In this document: piece after piece, positions 55,277-63,695 of the stretch
How positions within the stretch are numbered: the first letter of the stretch is position 1
How the letters are laid out: each line of letters opens with the position of its first letter
Assembly: GCA_003240625.1 (NCBI GenBank)
Contig: QFMX01000003.1
Span: 62,001-126,000 of the forward strand
Source: Sphingomonas taxi
GTDB taxonomy: Bacteria; Pseudomonadota; Alphaproteobacteria; Sphingomonadales; Sphingomonadaceae
DNA length: 64,000 nucleotides
Direction of reading: 5' to 3'
Program-made: the position numbers and the translations under genes
The notes under the pieces: generated by a model
Told to the model about the DNA's origin: nothing
Database searches by the model: none
What the model saw: the letters and a program-made list of their open reading frames with translations, nothing else

Positions 55277-57790
55277 ATGGACCACCAAACCCCCTCCCCC
55301 GACACCCCCTTTTCCAAGGCGCGCGAGCATCTCGTCGTGATCGGCAACGGCATGGCCGGTTGTCGCGCGGTCGAGGAATTGATCGCGCGCGATCCGACCC
55401 GGTACCGCGTGACGATCTTCGGTGCCGAGCCGCACGTGAACTACAACCGCATCATGTTGTCGCCGGTGCTCGCGGGGGAGAAGACGTTCGAGCAGATCGT
55501 CATCAACGACCACGCCTGGTATGCGACCAACGCGATCGAACTGGTAACGAGCGACCCGGTCCAGGCGATCGACCGCGCCGCCAAGACCGTCACCGCGCGA
55601 TCGGGGCTGACCGTATCGTACGACAGGTTGCTGATCGCGACCGGCTCCGATCCGTTCATCATCCCCGTCCCCGGCAAGGACCTGCCCGGCGTGATCTCGT
55701 TCCGCGACATGGCCGATGTCGATCACATGCTGGAGGCTGCCGGAAAGGGTGGCGCGGCGGTGGTGATCGGCGGCGGGCTGCTCGGGCTGGAGGCGGCGCA
55801 TGGCCTCACGTTGCGCGGCATGAAGGTCACGGTGATCCACCTGATGCCGACGCTGATGGAACGCCAGCTCGACGAGGCAGCGGGCTGGTTGCTCAAGTCG
55901 GCGCTGGAGGCGCGTGGCCAGGTGATCCTGACCGAGGCGAACACCGCGGAGATCGTCGGCGATACCCAGGTCGAGGGCGTGTTGCTCAAGGACGGCACGG
56001 TGATCCCCGCCAGCCTCGTCGTCATGGCGGTCGGCATTCGCCCTTCCGTAGCGCTCGCGCGCGACGCCGGGCTGGAGATCGGTCGCGGGATCAAGGTCGA
56101 CGACCACATGGTCACCAGCGACCCGTCGATCCTCGCGGTCGGCGAATGCGTCGAGCATGACGGCAACGTCTACGGCCTCGTCGCGCCGCTGTGGGACATG
56201 TGCCGCGCGCTGGCCGACGGGCTGACCGACAGCCACAGCGGCTATCGCGGATCCGTGACCTCGACCAAGTTGAAGGTCGCCGGGCTCGACGTGTTCTCGG
56301 CGGGCGATTTCTCGGGCGGTGCAGGCGCGGAGGACATCGTCCTGCGCGATGCGTCGCGCGGCATCTACAAGCGCGTCGTGGTCAAGGACGACCGGATCGT
56401 CGGCGCGGTGCTGTACGGCGATACGACGGACGGCGGCTGGTATTTCGACCTGCTCAAGCGGGCGGAAGACATCGCGCCGATCCGCGACATGCTGATCTTC
56501 GGCCAGTCGTTCGCCTCGGGAGGAGGCACTGCGGACCCTAAGGCGGCCGTTGCGGCGCTCTCCGACGATGCGGAGATCTGCGGTTGCAACGGCGTCACCA
56601 AGGGCAAGATCGTGGCGTGCATCGGCGCCGGCAACGCGACGCTCGACGCGGTCCGGGCGACCTGCAAGGCGTCGGCATCGTGCGGATCGTGCACCGGGCT
56701 GGTCGAGACGCTGCTCGCGGTGACATTGGGCGACGAGTATTCGGGCGAACGTGCGGTCAAGACGCTGTGCAAATGCACCAGCTTCGGCCACGACGATGTC
56801 CGCCGCGAGATCGTCGCGCAGGGCATGCGATCGATCCCCGAAGTAATGCAGAAGATGAGCTGGTCGACGCCCGACGGGTGCTCGTCGTGCCGCCCTGCGC
56901 TCAATTACTACCTGCTCTGCGCATTGCCGGGCGACTACAAGGACGACCAGCAGAGCCGGTTCGTCAACGAACGGCTGCACGCCAACATCCAGAAGGACGG
57001 CACCTATTCGGTCGTGCCGCGGATGTGGGGCGGCCTCACCAACCCCCGCGAGTTGCGCGCGATCGCCGACGTCGTCGAGAAATACGACGCGCCGATGGTC
57101 AAGGTGACCGGCGGCCAGCGGCTCGACATCTTCGGGATCAAGAAAGAGGATCTGCCCGCGGTCTGGGCCGATCTCAACGCCGCCGGGATGGTCAGCGGGC
57201 ACGCGTACGGCAAGAGCTTGCGCACCGTGAAGACCTGCGTCGGGTCGGACTGGTGCCGGTTCGGGACGCAGGATTCGACCGGGCTCGGCGTCAAGGTCGA
57301 GCGGATGACCTGGGGCTCGTGGATGCCGCACAAGTTCAAGATCGCGGTGTCGGGCTGTCCGCGCAACTGCGCCGAGGCGACGATCAAGGATTTCGGCGTG
57401 GTCTGCGTCGACAGCGGCTACGAGCTCTCGGTCGGCGGCAATGGCGGGATGAAGGTCCGCGCGACCGACTTCCTGTGCAAGGTCGCGACCGAGGAAGAGG
57501 CGATGCATTACTGCGCCGCGTTCATCCAATTGTACCGCGAGGAAGCGCGCTATCTCGAGCGCACCGCGCCGTGGATCGAGCGGATCGGGGTCGAATATAT
57601 CCGCGAGCGGATCGCCGACGATGCCGAGGGTCGCGATGCGCTGGCGGCGCGGTTCCTGTTCTCGCAGCAGTTCACGCAGGACGATCCCTGGGCGGCACGC
57701 GCGGCGGGGGAACACCGCGAACAGCATGCGCCGATGGCGCGCTTCACGCCCATCGACACGCCCTTCGTTCTTGGGAGGGAAATGGCATGA
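55277..57790 (+). CDS. nirB: Assimilatory nitrite reductase [NAD(P)H], large subunit
   Basis: The 837-residue enzyme reduces nitrite to ammonium. It has an N-terminal FAD/NAD(P)H module (VVIGNGMAGCRAVEEL, VIGGGLLGLEAAHGLTLRGM), a BFD-type [2Fe-2S] segment (ICGCNGVTKGKIVACI, SCGSCTGLVE), nitrite/sulfite-reductase half domains, and the siroheme-[4Fe-4S] ligands in TCVGSDWCRFGTQ and SGCPRNCAEATIKD. The length is close to E. coli NirB (847). Its stop overlaps nirD (ATGA). Siroheme is supplied through the methyltransferase gene downstream. Confidence 0.96.
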   Translation: MDHQTPSPDTPFSKAREHLVVIGNGMAGCRAVEELIARDPTRYRVTIFGAEPHVNYNRIMLSPVLAGEKTFEQIVINDHAWYATNAIELVTSDPVQAIDRAAKTVTARSGLTVSYDRLLIATGSDPFIIPVPGKDLPGVISFRDMADVDHMLEAAGKGGAAVVIGGGLLGLEAAHGLTLRGMKVTVIHLMPTLMERQLDEAAGWLLKSALEARGQVILTEANTAEIVGDTQVEGVLLKDGTVIPASLVVMAVGIRPSVALARDAGLEIGRGIKVDDHMVTSDPSILAVGECVEHDGNVYGLVAPLWDMCRALADGLTDSHSGYRGSVTSTKLKVAGLDVFSAGDFSGGAGAEDIVLRDASRGIYKRVVVKDDRIVGAVLYGDTTDGGWYFDLLKRAEDIAPIRDMLIFGQSFASGGGTADPKAAVAALSDDAEICGCNGVTKGKIVACIGAGNATLDAVRATCKASASCGSCTGLVETLLAVTLGDEYSGERAVKTLCKCTSFGHDDVRREIVAQGMRSIPEVMQKMSWSTPDGCSSCRPALNYYLLCALPGDYKDDQQSRFVNERLHANIQKDGTYSVVPRMWGGLTNPRELRAIADVVEKYDAPMVKVTGGQRLDIFGIKKEDLPAVWADLNAAGMVSGHAYGKSLRTVKTCVGSDWCRFGTQDSTGLGVKVERMTWGSWMPHKFKIAVSGCPRNCAEATIKDFGVVCVDSGYELSVGGNGGMKVRATDFLCKVATEEEAMHYCAAFIQLYREEARYLERTAPWIERIGVEYIRERIADDAEGRDALAARFLFSQQFTQDDPWAARAAGEHREQHAPMARFTPIDTPFVLGREMA

Positions 57791-58125
57791 TCGGCGAATG
57801 GCTCGATATCGGCTGGGTCGACGAGATTCCGGTGCGCGGCAGCCGTACGGTGCAGGTCACCGGCGGCGACGACATCGCGGTGTTCCGCACCGGCGACGGC
57901 AAGGTCTTCGCGCTCGCAGATCGTTGTCCGCACAAGGGGGGACGATTGTCTCAGGGGATCGTGCATGGCGGCGCGGTGGCGTGCCCGCTGCATAACTGGC
58001 GGATCGCGCTGGATACGGGCGAGGCGCTTGGCGAGGACAAGGGGTGTACGCCGGTGATCCCGGTGAAGGTGTCGGGTGGCCGGGTGTTGCTGTGCCGGAC
58101 GAGCACGATGAAGGCGGCGGCGTGA
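57787..58125 (+). CDS. nirD: Nitrite reductase small subunit with intact Rieske site
   Basis: The 112-residue protein is a Rieske-fold subunit. Unlike E. coli NirD, which lacks cluster ligands, it keeps both pairs: C47-P-H49 (DRCPHKGG) and C66-P-L-H69 (CPLHNW), so it should bind a [2Fe-2S] cluster, as in Bacillus NasE. It overlaps nirB by four bases and completes the nitrite reductase. Confidence 0.94.
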   Translation: MIGEWLDIGWVDEIPVRGSRTVQVTGGDDIAVFRTGDGKVFALADRCPHKGGRLSQGIVHGGAVACPLHNWRIALDTGEALGEDKGCTPVIPVKVSGGRVLLCRTSTMKAAA

Positions 58126-58136
58126 TCGCGCTTGCT

Positions 58137-58251
58137 ATCCTCCCCTGCAAGGGGAGGGGGACCAGCGAAGCTGGTGGAGGGGTGACCCGCTATCGAGAGG
58201 GCGACACCCCTCCGTCAGCCTCCGGCTGCCACCTCCCCTTGCAGGGGAGGA
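58137..58251. repeat. Intergenic inverted repeat, CCTCCCCTGCAAGGGGAGG family
   Basis: The outer arms are the same palindromic unit at both ends (TCCTCCCCTGCAAGGGGAGG near 58138 and CCTCCCCTTGCAGGGGAGGA ending 58251), with inner GGTGGAGGGGTG / CACCCCTCCG arms. Its right end, AGGGGAGG, lies five bases before the nasA ATG and is the only ribosome-binding sequence there. Confidence 0.8.
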
Positions 58252-58255
58252 CCTA

Positions 58256-60850
58256 ATGGCGGCCGTTCGTACGACGTGCGCGTATTGCGGTGTCGGGTGC
58301 GGCATCCTCGCCACTCCTACCGGCGAACGCACCGCGCTCATCCAAGGCGACCCCGACCACCCCGCCAACGCCGGCAAGCTCTGCTCCAAGGGCACGCACC
58401 TCGGCGAGACGATCGGCCTCGAAGGCCGCCTGCTGACCCCGATGATCGGCCAGCGGCGCGCATCGTGGGACAAGGCGCTCGACCTCGTCGCCAAACGCTT
58501 CCGCGACACGATCGCGCAGCACGGCCCCAACAGCGTCGCCTTCTACGTCTCCGGCCAATTGCTCACCGAGGATTACTACGTCGCCAACAAGCTGATGAAG
58601 GGATTCATCGGCTCGGCGAACATCGACACCAATTCGCGGCTCTGCATGGCGAGCGCCGTCGCCGGGCACATGCGCGCGTTCGGCGAGGATATCGTGCCCG
58701 CGAGCTACGACGACCTCGACGCCGCCGACCTGATCGTGCTGGTCGGATCGAACACCGCCTGGTGCCACCCGGTCGTCTATCAACGCATCCGTGCACGATG
58801 CGATGCCGGCGCGAAACTCGTCGTCATCGACCCGCGCCGGACCGAGACCGCGGACGAGGCCGACCTACACCTCGCGATCCGGCCCGGCACCGACGTGGCG
58901 CTGATGAACGGGTTGCTGGCGTGGTGCCGCGACGCAGGCGTGATCGATCACGACTATCTCGCCGCGCACGTTGCCACGCCCGACGCTTTCTGGGACCAGC
59001 TGGGCGACGGCAACGACCTCTGGTCGGTCGCGCGGACCTGCGACGTTTCGCCGCAAGACCTGAAGCGCTTCTTCGAACTGTTCGCCACGACGCCGAAGAC
59101 CGTCACCATGTTCAGCCAGGGCGTGAACCAGTCATTGTCGGGCACCGATCAGGTCAACGCGATCACCAACCTACACCTCGCGACCGGCCGGATTGGCAAG
59201 CCGGGTGCGGCCCCCTTCTCGATCACCGGCCAGCCCAACGCGATGGGCGGTCGCGAAGTCGGCGGGCTCGCATCGTCGCTTGCCGCGCATATGGACTTCG
59301 CGCCCGAGAACGTCGCCCGCGTCGGCCGGTTCTGGGCCGCGCCCAACATGGCGACCAAGCCGGGGCTGAAGGCGGTCGACCTGTTCCGCGAACTCGGCAA
59401 CGGCCGGATCAAGGCGCTGTGGGTGATGGCGACCAACCCCGCGGTGTCGATGCCCGACGCGGGTCGCGTCCGCGAGGCGCTAGCGGCGTGCCCATTCGTC
59501 GTGGTGTCCGACGTGATCGAGACCACCGACACCTCGGTCCACGCGCATGTCCGCCTGCCTGCCGCGGCGTGGGGCGAGAAGGACGGCACCGTTACCAATT
59601 CGGACCGTACGATCAGCCGCCAACGCGCGTTCCTGGCCGCGCCCGATGAAGCGAAACCGGACTGGTGGATCGTCACGCAGGTCGCGCGGCGGATGGGGTG
59701 GAAGACGGCGTTTCCCTATGATCGACCCGCCGAGATCTGGCGCGAGCATTGCCGGCTGTCGACCTATGAGAATGACGGTGCGCGACTGTTCGCGCTGCCC
59801 GGCCATGCCGCGAAGGGCAATGCGGAATATGATGCGATGACGCCGTTCCGTTGGGGTGGCACGCCCTTCGCGGACGGCCGGTTTTCCACACCCGATGGCC
59901 GCGCGCGGCTGGTGCAGCTCGTGCAGAAGCCGGTCGCGGCACCGCTCGCGCGATGGCCGATGACGCTCAACACCGGGCGCTACCGCGACCAGTGGCACAC
60001 GATGACCCGCACCGGCCTGTCACCCAAGCTGGCACGCCACCGTGAGGAGCCGCTGGTCGAGATCCACCCCGATGATGCGGCGCGTCTTGGAATCCTCGAT
60101 GGTGGGCTGGCGCGCGTGACGACGCCGCAGGGCGACAGCCTGTTCCGCACGACCGTCGTCGCGACGCAGCGGGTTGGCGAGCTGTTCGTACCGATCCACT
60201 GGACCGACCGCACCGCGACCGGTGGCCGCGCCGGGCTGCTGCCTCGCCCGCTTGCCGATCCGGTCTCGGGCCAGCCGGGTTTCAAGTCGACGCCCGTGCG
60301 GATCGAGCCGGTCACAACCGAATGGCGCGGTTTCGTCGTCACGCGCGGCGAACTGGCAAAACGCCCCGATTGCCTGTGGGCAACGCGCGTTGCGGTGCCG
60401 TGCGGAACGGCATGGGACATGGCGGGGAATGGCGACGCCGCCACGCTCGATGCGCTGCTGCCAAAGGGCCAGCGGATCGAGGCGATCGACTCTGCCCGCG
60501 GGAGCCGCCGGATCGCGATCCTCGATGCCGGCAGGCTCGCCGCCGTCCTGTTCGTGACGCGTGACGGCACACTCCCGCCCCGCGACTGGCTCGCGGCACA
60601 ACTGAGCGAGGCGGTCGCCGCGCCCACCCTGCTGGCAGGCCGAGCACCCGGCGTACAAATCGACCGCGGGCCGATCGTCTGCGCCTGTTTCGATGTCGGG
60701 CTGAAGACCATCCTCACCGCGATCGCCGAGCAGCATCTCGCCGATGTCCCCGCGATCGGTGCGGCGCTGAAGGCCGGCACCAATTGCGGATCGTGCCGCC
60801 CTGCCCTCGCCAAACTCCTCGTCACGCAAGGATCAGCCCATGTCGCATGA
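58256..60850 (+). CDS. nasA: Assimilatory nitrate reductase, catalytic subunit
   Basis: The 864-residue molybdoenzyme reduces nitrate to nitrite in the cytoplasm. The N-terminal [4Fe-4S] ligands are C8, C11, C15 and C43 (TCAYCGVGCG, KLCSKG), and C130 in TNSRLCMASAV is the probable molybdenum ligand. A bis-MGD oxidoreductase core follows, and the C terminus carries a BFD-like [2Fe-2S] domain (CACFDVGLKTIL, NCGSCRPALAK), typical of NAD(P)H- or ferredoxin-linked NasA. The ribosome-binding site is formed by the end of an intergenic repeat. The last 11 bases overlap the methyltransferase gene. Confidence 0.96.
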   Translation: MAAVRTTCAYCGVGCGILATPTGERTALIQGDPDHPANAGKLCSKGTHLGETIGLEGRLLTPMIGQRRASWDKALDLVAKRFRDTIAQHGPNSVAFYVSGQLLTEDYYVANKLMKGFIGSANIDTNSRLCMASAVAGHMRAFGEDIVPASYDDLDAADLIVLVGSNTAWCHPVVYQRIRARCDAGAKLVVIDPRRTETADEADLHLAIRPGTDVALMNGLLAWCRDAGVIDHDYLAAHVATPDAFWDQLGDGNDLWSVARTCDVSPQDLKRFFELFATTPKTVTMFSQGVNQSLSGTDQVNAITNLHLATGRIGKPGAAPFSITGQPNAMGGREVGGLASSLAAHMDFAPENVARVGRFWAAPNMATKPGLKAVDLFRELGNGRIKALWVMATNPAVSMPDAGRVREALAACPFVVVSDVIETTDTSVHAHVRLPAAAWGEKDGTVTNSDRTISRQRAFLAAPDEAKPDWWIVTQVARRMGWKTAFPYDRPAEIWREHCRLSTYENDGARLFALPGHAAKGNAEYDAMTPFRWGGTPFADGRFSTPDGRARLVQLVQKPVAAPLARWPMTLNTGRYRDQWHTMTRTGLSPKLARHREEPLVEIHPDDAARLGILDGGLARVTTPQGDSLFRTTVVATQRVGELFVPIHWTDRTATGGRAGLLPRPLADPVSGQPGFKSTPVRIEPVTTEWRGFVVTRGELAKRPDCLWATRVAVPCGTAWDMAGNGDAATLDALLPKGQRIEAIDSARGSRRIAILDAGRLAAVLFVTRDGTLPPRDWLAAQLSEAVAAPTLLAGRAPGVQIDRGPIVCACFDVGLKTILTAIAEQHLADVPAIGAALKAGTNCGSCRPALAKLLVTQGSAHVA

Positions 60851-61637
60851 ATTCCCGCCCGGTTCGGTTTGGCTAGTCGGTGCCGGCCCCGGCGATCCCG
60901 ACCTGCTGACGCGCAAGGCCGAACGGCTGATCGCGGCCGCAGACATCGTGTTCTACGACGCATTGGTCGGCGCGGGCGTCCTCGCGCTGATCCCCGAGGC
61001 AACCGAAACGGTGAGCGTCGGCAAGCGATCGGGGCGGCATTCCAAGGACCAGGTGTCGATCAACGTGCTGATCGACACCGCCGCGCTCGCCGGCAAGCGC
61101 GTCGTCCGTCTCAAGGGCGGCGACCCGTCGATCTTCGGCCGCTCGACCGAAGAGATGGATCATCTCGCCGCCAAGGGCATAGCGGTGAAGATCTGCCCCG
61201 GCATCACTGCCGCGAGCGCTGCCGCAGCCTCGGGTGGCGCCTCGCTGACGCTACGCAGTCTCGCACGCAAGCTGACGTTCGTCACCGCGCACGCCCGCGC
61301 CGGCGAAGCGCTCGCTCTCGACTGGACCGCCCTCGCCGCGCCGGATGCGACGCTCGCCGTCTACATGGGCCGCGCCGCCGCCGGCGAAGTCGCGCGCAAC
61401 CTGATCGCCGCGGGCCGAGCACCCGACACGCCGGTGATGGTCGCGGTCAACGTCTCGCTGCCGACCGAGCGCATCCTGCGCGGGCGGCTGTCGGCACTCG
61501 CGTTCCTGGTCGAGACGATCAGCGACCATGATCCCTCGCTGTTGCTGATCGGCGAGGCGATCGCTTCGAGGACGCTCGAAACCGTCGAGGAAACGGGGTT
61601 CGTGTCCTCGCGTTTCGCAAGCGTGGGTGGCGATTGA
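60840..61637 (+). CDS. cobA: Uroporphyrinogen-III C-methyltransferase
   Basis: The 265-residue enzyme adds two methyl groups from S-adenosylmethionine to uroporphyrinogen III, forming precorrin-2 for siroheme (and cobalamin). The SUMT signatures are VGAGPGDPDLLTRKAERLI, VRLKGGDPSIFGR and CPGITAASAAAASGG. It lacks the CysG dehydrogenase/ferrochelatase domain, so those steps are elsewhere. It overlaps nasA by 11 bases, which ties siroheme supply to nitrite reductase production. Confidence 0.95.
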   Translation: MSHEFPPGSVWLVGAGPGDPDLLTRKAERLIAAADIVFYDALVGAGVLALIPEATETVSVGKRSGRHSKDQVSINVLIDTAALAGKRVVRLKGGDPSIFGRSTEEMDHLAAKGIAVKICPGITAASAAAASGGASLTLRSLARKLTFVTAHARAGEALALDWTALAAPDATLAVYMGRAAAGEVARNLIAAGRAPDTPVMVAVNVSLPTERILRGRLSALAFLVETISDHDPSLLLIGEAIASRTLETVEETGFVSSRFASVGGD

Positions 61638-61799
61638 CCTGTCCCTCCCGTTCCCGCCCGCAGTCTGCCTAGCCTGACCGAGAACGCGAACGTGACGCGC
61701 GACGCTGCCGCGGATATCATCGCCGGCGGAGCGGGCTGTCCTCATGGATCGACGGCCCCGGCAGATATCAACGCCATGCGGCGTGGCGACGAGGTACGG

Positions 61800-63044
61800 A
61801 TGACGCACACGACTTCCTACGACGTTCTGATCGTCGGCGCGGGCCATGCCGGTGCCCAGGCCGCGGTCGCGCTGCGCCAACGCAAATATGAGGGCACCAT
61901 CGCGCTGCTCGGCGACGAACCCGACCATCCCTACGAACGGCCGCCGCTGTCGAAGGAGTATCTGTCGGGCGACAAGCCGTTCGAGCGCATACTGATCCGT
62001 CCGCCGGCGTTCTGGGACGAGCGCGCGATAACGCTGCTGCCCGGCCGTCGCGCGACCCATGTAGATCCGATCGCAAAGACCGTAACGCTCGGCGACGGTT
62101 CGACGATCGGCTATGGATCACTGGTCTGGGCGACGGGCGGATCGCCGCGGCGGCTGTCCTGTACCGGGCATGCGTTGCGTGGCGTCCACGCGGTCCGCAA
62201 CCGCGCGGACGTCGACCGGATGATCGCCGAACTCCCGGGCGTCTCCCGCGTCGTGGTGATCGGCGGGGGGTATATCGGGCTCGAAGCCGCGGCCGTCCTG
62301 AACAAACTCGGCAAACACGTCACTGTCCTCGAAGCGCTCGACCGGGTCCTGGCGCGCGTCGCCGGCGAGCCCCTGTCGCGGTTCTTCGAAGCCGAGCATC
62401 GGGCGTACGGCGTGGATATCCGCCTCGAAGCCAACGTCGCCTGCATCGAGGAACACGACGGCGCAGCCAGTGGCGTGCGTCTCATCGACGGGGAAATACT
62501 GGCGTGCGAGATGGTGATCGTCGGCATCGGTATCGAACCCGCAGTCGGGCCGCTTCTCGCGGCAGGCGCGGAGGGTGACAACGGCGTGCTGGTCGACGCG
62601 TTCTGCCGCACCAGCCTGCCCGATGTCTTTGCGATCGGCGATTGTGCGGCCCATGCCAATGCGTATGCGGGCGGCGCCGTCATCCGACTGGAATCGGTCC
62701 AGAACGCCTCCGACCAGGCGAACGTCGTCGCCCGAACGATCACCGGCGACCCGCAACCCTACCACGCCGTCCCCTGGTTCTGGTCCAATCAATATGATCT
62801 GAAGCTGCAAACCGTCGGGCTCTCGGCTGGCCACGACGCGGTGATCCTGCGCGGCGAGCCCGCGACGCGATCGTTTTCGCTGATCTATCTCAAGGACGGT
62901 CGCATCGTCGCGCTCGACTGCATCAACGCGACCCGCGATTATGTGCAGGGTCGGGCGCTGATCGGCCTGCTTGCACCGACCGACCACGCCGATCTGGCAT
63001 CGCCCGCCATCCCGCTCAAGGAGGCGGCTGCCCGCTTGCAGTGA
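61800..63044 (+). CDS. FAD/NAD(P)-dependent ferredoxin-reductase-family protein
   Basis: The 414-residue flavoprotein belongs to the putidaredoxin/rubredoxin-reductase group: FAD-binding VGAGHAGAQAAVALRQ, PYERPPLSKEYL, NAD-binding VIGGGYIGLEAAAVLNKLGK, the second FAD motif VFAIGDCAAH, and a C-terminal WFWSNQYDLKLQ. Such proteins pass electrons from NAD(P)H to [2Fe-2S] carriers. It lies 162 bases after the siroheme gene on the same strand, so it may be the electron donor for NasA, whose C terminus has a [2Fe-2S] domain; that link is inference. ATG 61800 follows a GAGG site; upstream ATGs give unconserved extensions. Confidence 0.85.
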   Translation: MTHTTSYDVLIVGAGHAGAQAAVALRQRKYEGTIALLGDEPDHPYERPPLSKEYLSGDKPFERILIRPPAFWDERAITLLPGRRATHVDPIAKTVTLGDGSTIGYGSLVWATGGSPRRLSCTGHALRGVHAVRNRADVDRMIAELPGVSRVVVIGGGYIGLEAAAVLNKLGKHVTVLEALDRVLARVAGEPLSRFFEAEHRAYGVDIRLEANVACIEEHDGAASGVRLIDGEILACEMVIVGIGIEPAVGPLLAAGAEGDNGVLVDAFCRTSLPDVFAIGDCAAHANAYAGGAVIRLESVQNASDQANVVARTITGDPQPYHAVPWFWSNQYDLKLQTVGLSAGHDAVILRGEPATRSFSLIYLKDGRIVALDCINATRDYVQGRALIGLLAPTDHADLASPAIPLKEAAARLQ

Positions 63045-63065
63045 CAGCCGACCGCCGCAGCCGGG

Positions 63066-63692
63066 TCAGGTCGCGACCCAGATCCGGTCGTGGCCGAGGT
63101 CGAAGATCACCCGCATGTCCTTGAACGCAGTGAGCCCGACCGACGGGGTGGCACCGCGTATGCTGACGGCGTTCTTCAAGGCCGCATGCCCGAGCGCGAG
63201 GGCGCTCGCGGCGATCGGCGCGGTCACGTCGGTGGCGTGGGCGAGATCGAGCACAGCCGCGGTCGGTCGCGCGGCGTCGAGCGTCAGCGGCACGGTCATC
63301 GAGCCGTCCGCCTGGTGCGTGACCGGGATCGCGGTCATCCCGCGTTCGGCGTGCGATGCTTCGCAGGGCAGCAAAAGGCGCAGTTCGTGGTGCGGGAAGT
63401 CTATCTCGATCGGGTTGGCATCGAGGATATCCTGGCCGATCCGCAGGTCCGCGCCCGCCGCCGGATCGGATTCGACCGCAGCGATCGGCGCATAGAGATA
63501 CTCCGCGCGGATGCCGATCTTGACCCGGTCGCGGTGCACGATCCGATCGGCAAGCGTCGCGGCGATCGCCGAATGCGGCGCGCCCGGCATGATCGCGATC
63601 AGGGTGCGTGCATTGTCGACCCTGCCGTGGAACAACAGGGTCGCCGCCATCAGGACGAACTTGCCGCTCGTCGCGCCGGTTATCCCGCCCAT
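63066..63692 (-). CDS. Degenerate retropepsin-like (aspartyl protease fold) protein
   Basis: The 208-residue protein has the repeat architecture of bacterial retropepsin-like proteases: a first lobe with the anchoring DLRIGQDILDANPIEIDFPHHELRL pattern in part, and a second lobe VPLTLDAARPTAAVLDLAHATDV. However, the catalytic DTGA is not present: the expected sites read IAIMPGAPHS and LDLAHATD. It is therefore probably not a protease. No signal peptide is clear. It starts three bases after the stop of an outer-membrane efflux gene, so it is in that operon. Confidence 0.6.
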   Translation of the reverse strand: MGGITGATSGKFVLMAATLLFHGRVDNARTLIAIMPGAPHSAIAATLADRIVHRDRVKIGIRAEYLYAPIAAVESDPAAGADLRIGQDILDANPIEIDFPHHELRLLLPCEASHAERGMTAIPVTHQADGSMTVPLTLDAARPTAAVLDLAHATDVTAPIAASALALGHAALKNAVSIRGATPSVGLTAFKDMRVIFDLGHDRIWVAT

Positions 63693-63695
63693 CGT

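Noticed and set aside
55082..57727. Very long open frame antisense to nirB (about 880 codons)
   Set aside because: It mirrors the nirB codon pattern, is rich in Arg, Asp and Val as reversed high-GC codons are, and matches no family. Similar antisense frames at 3783-5555, 17672-19207 and 26633-28948 were dropped for the same reason.
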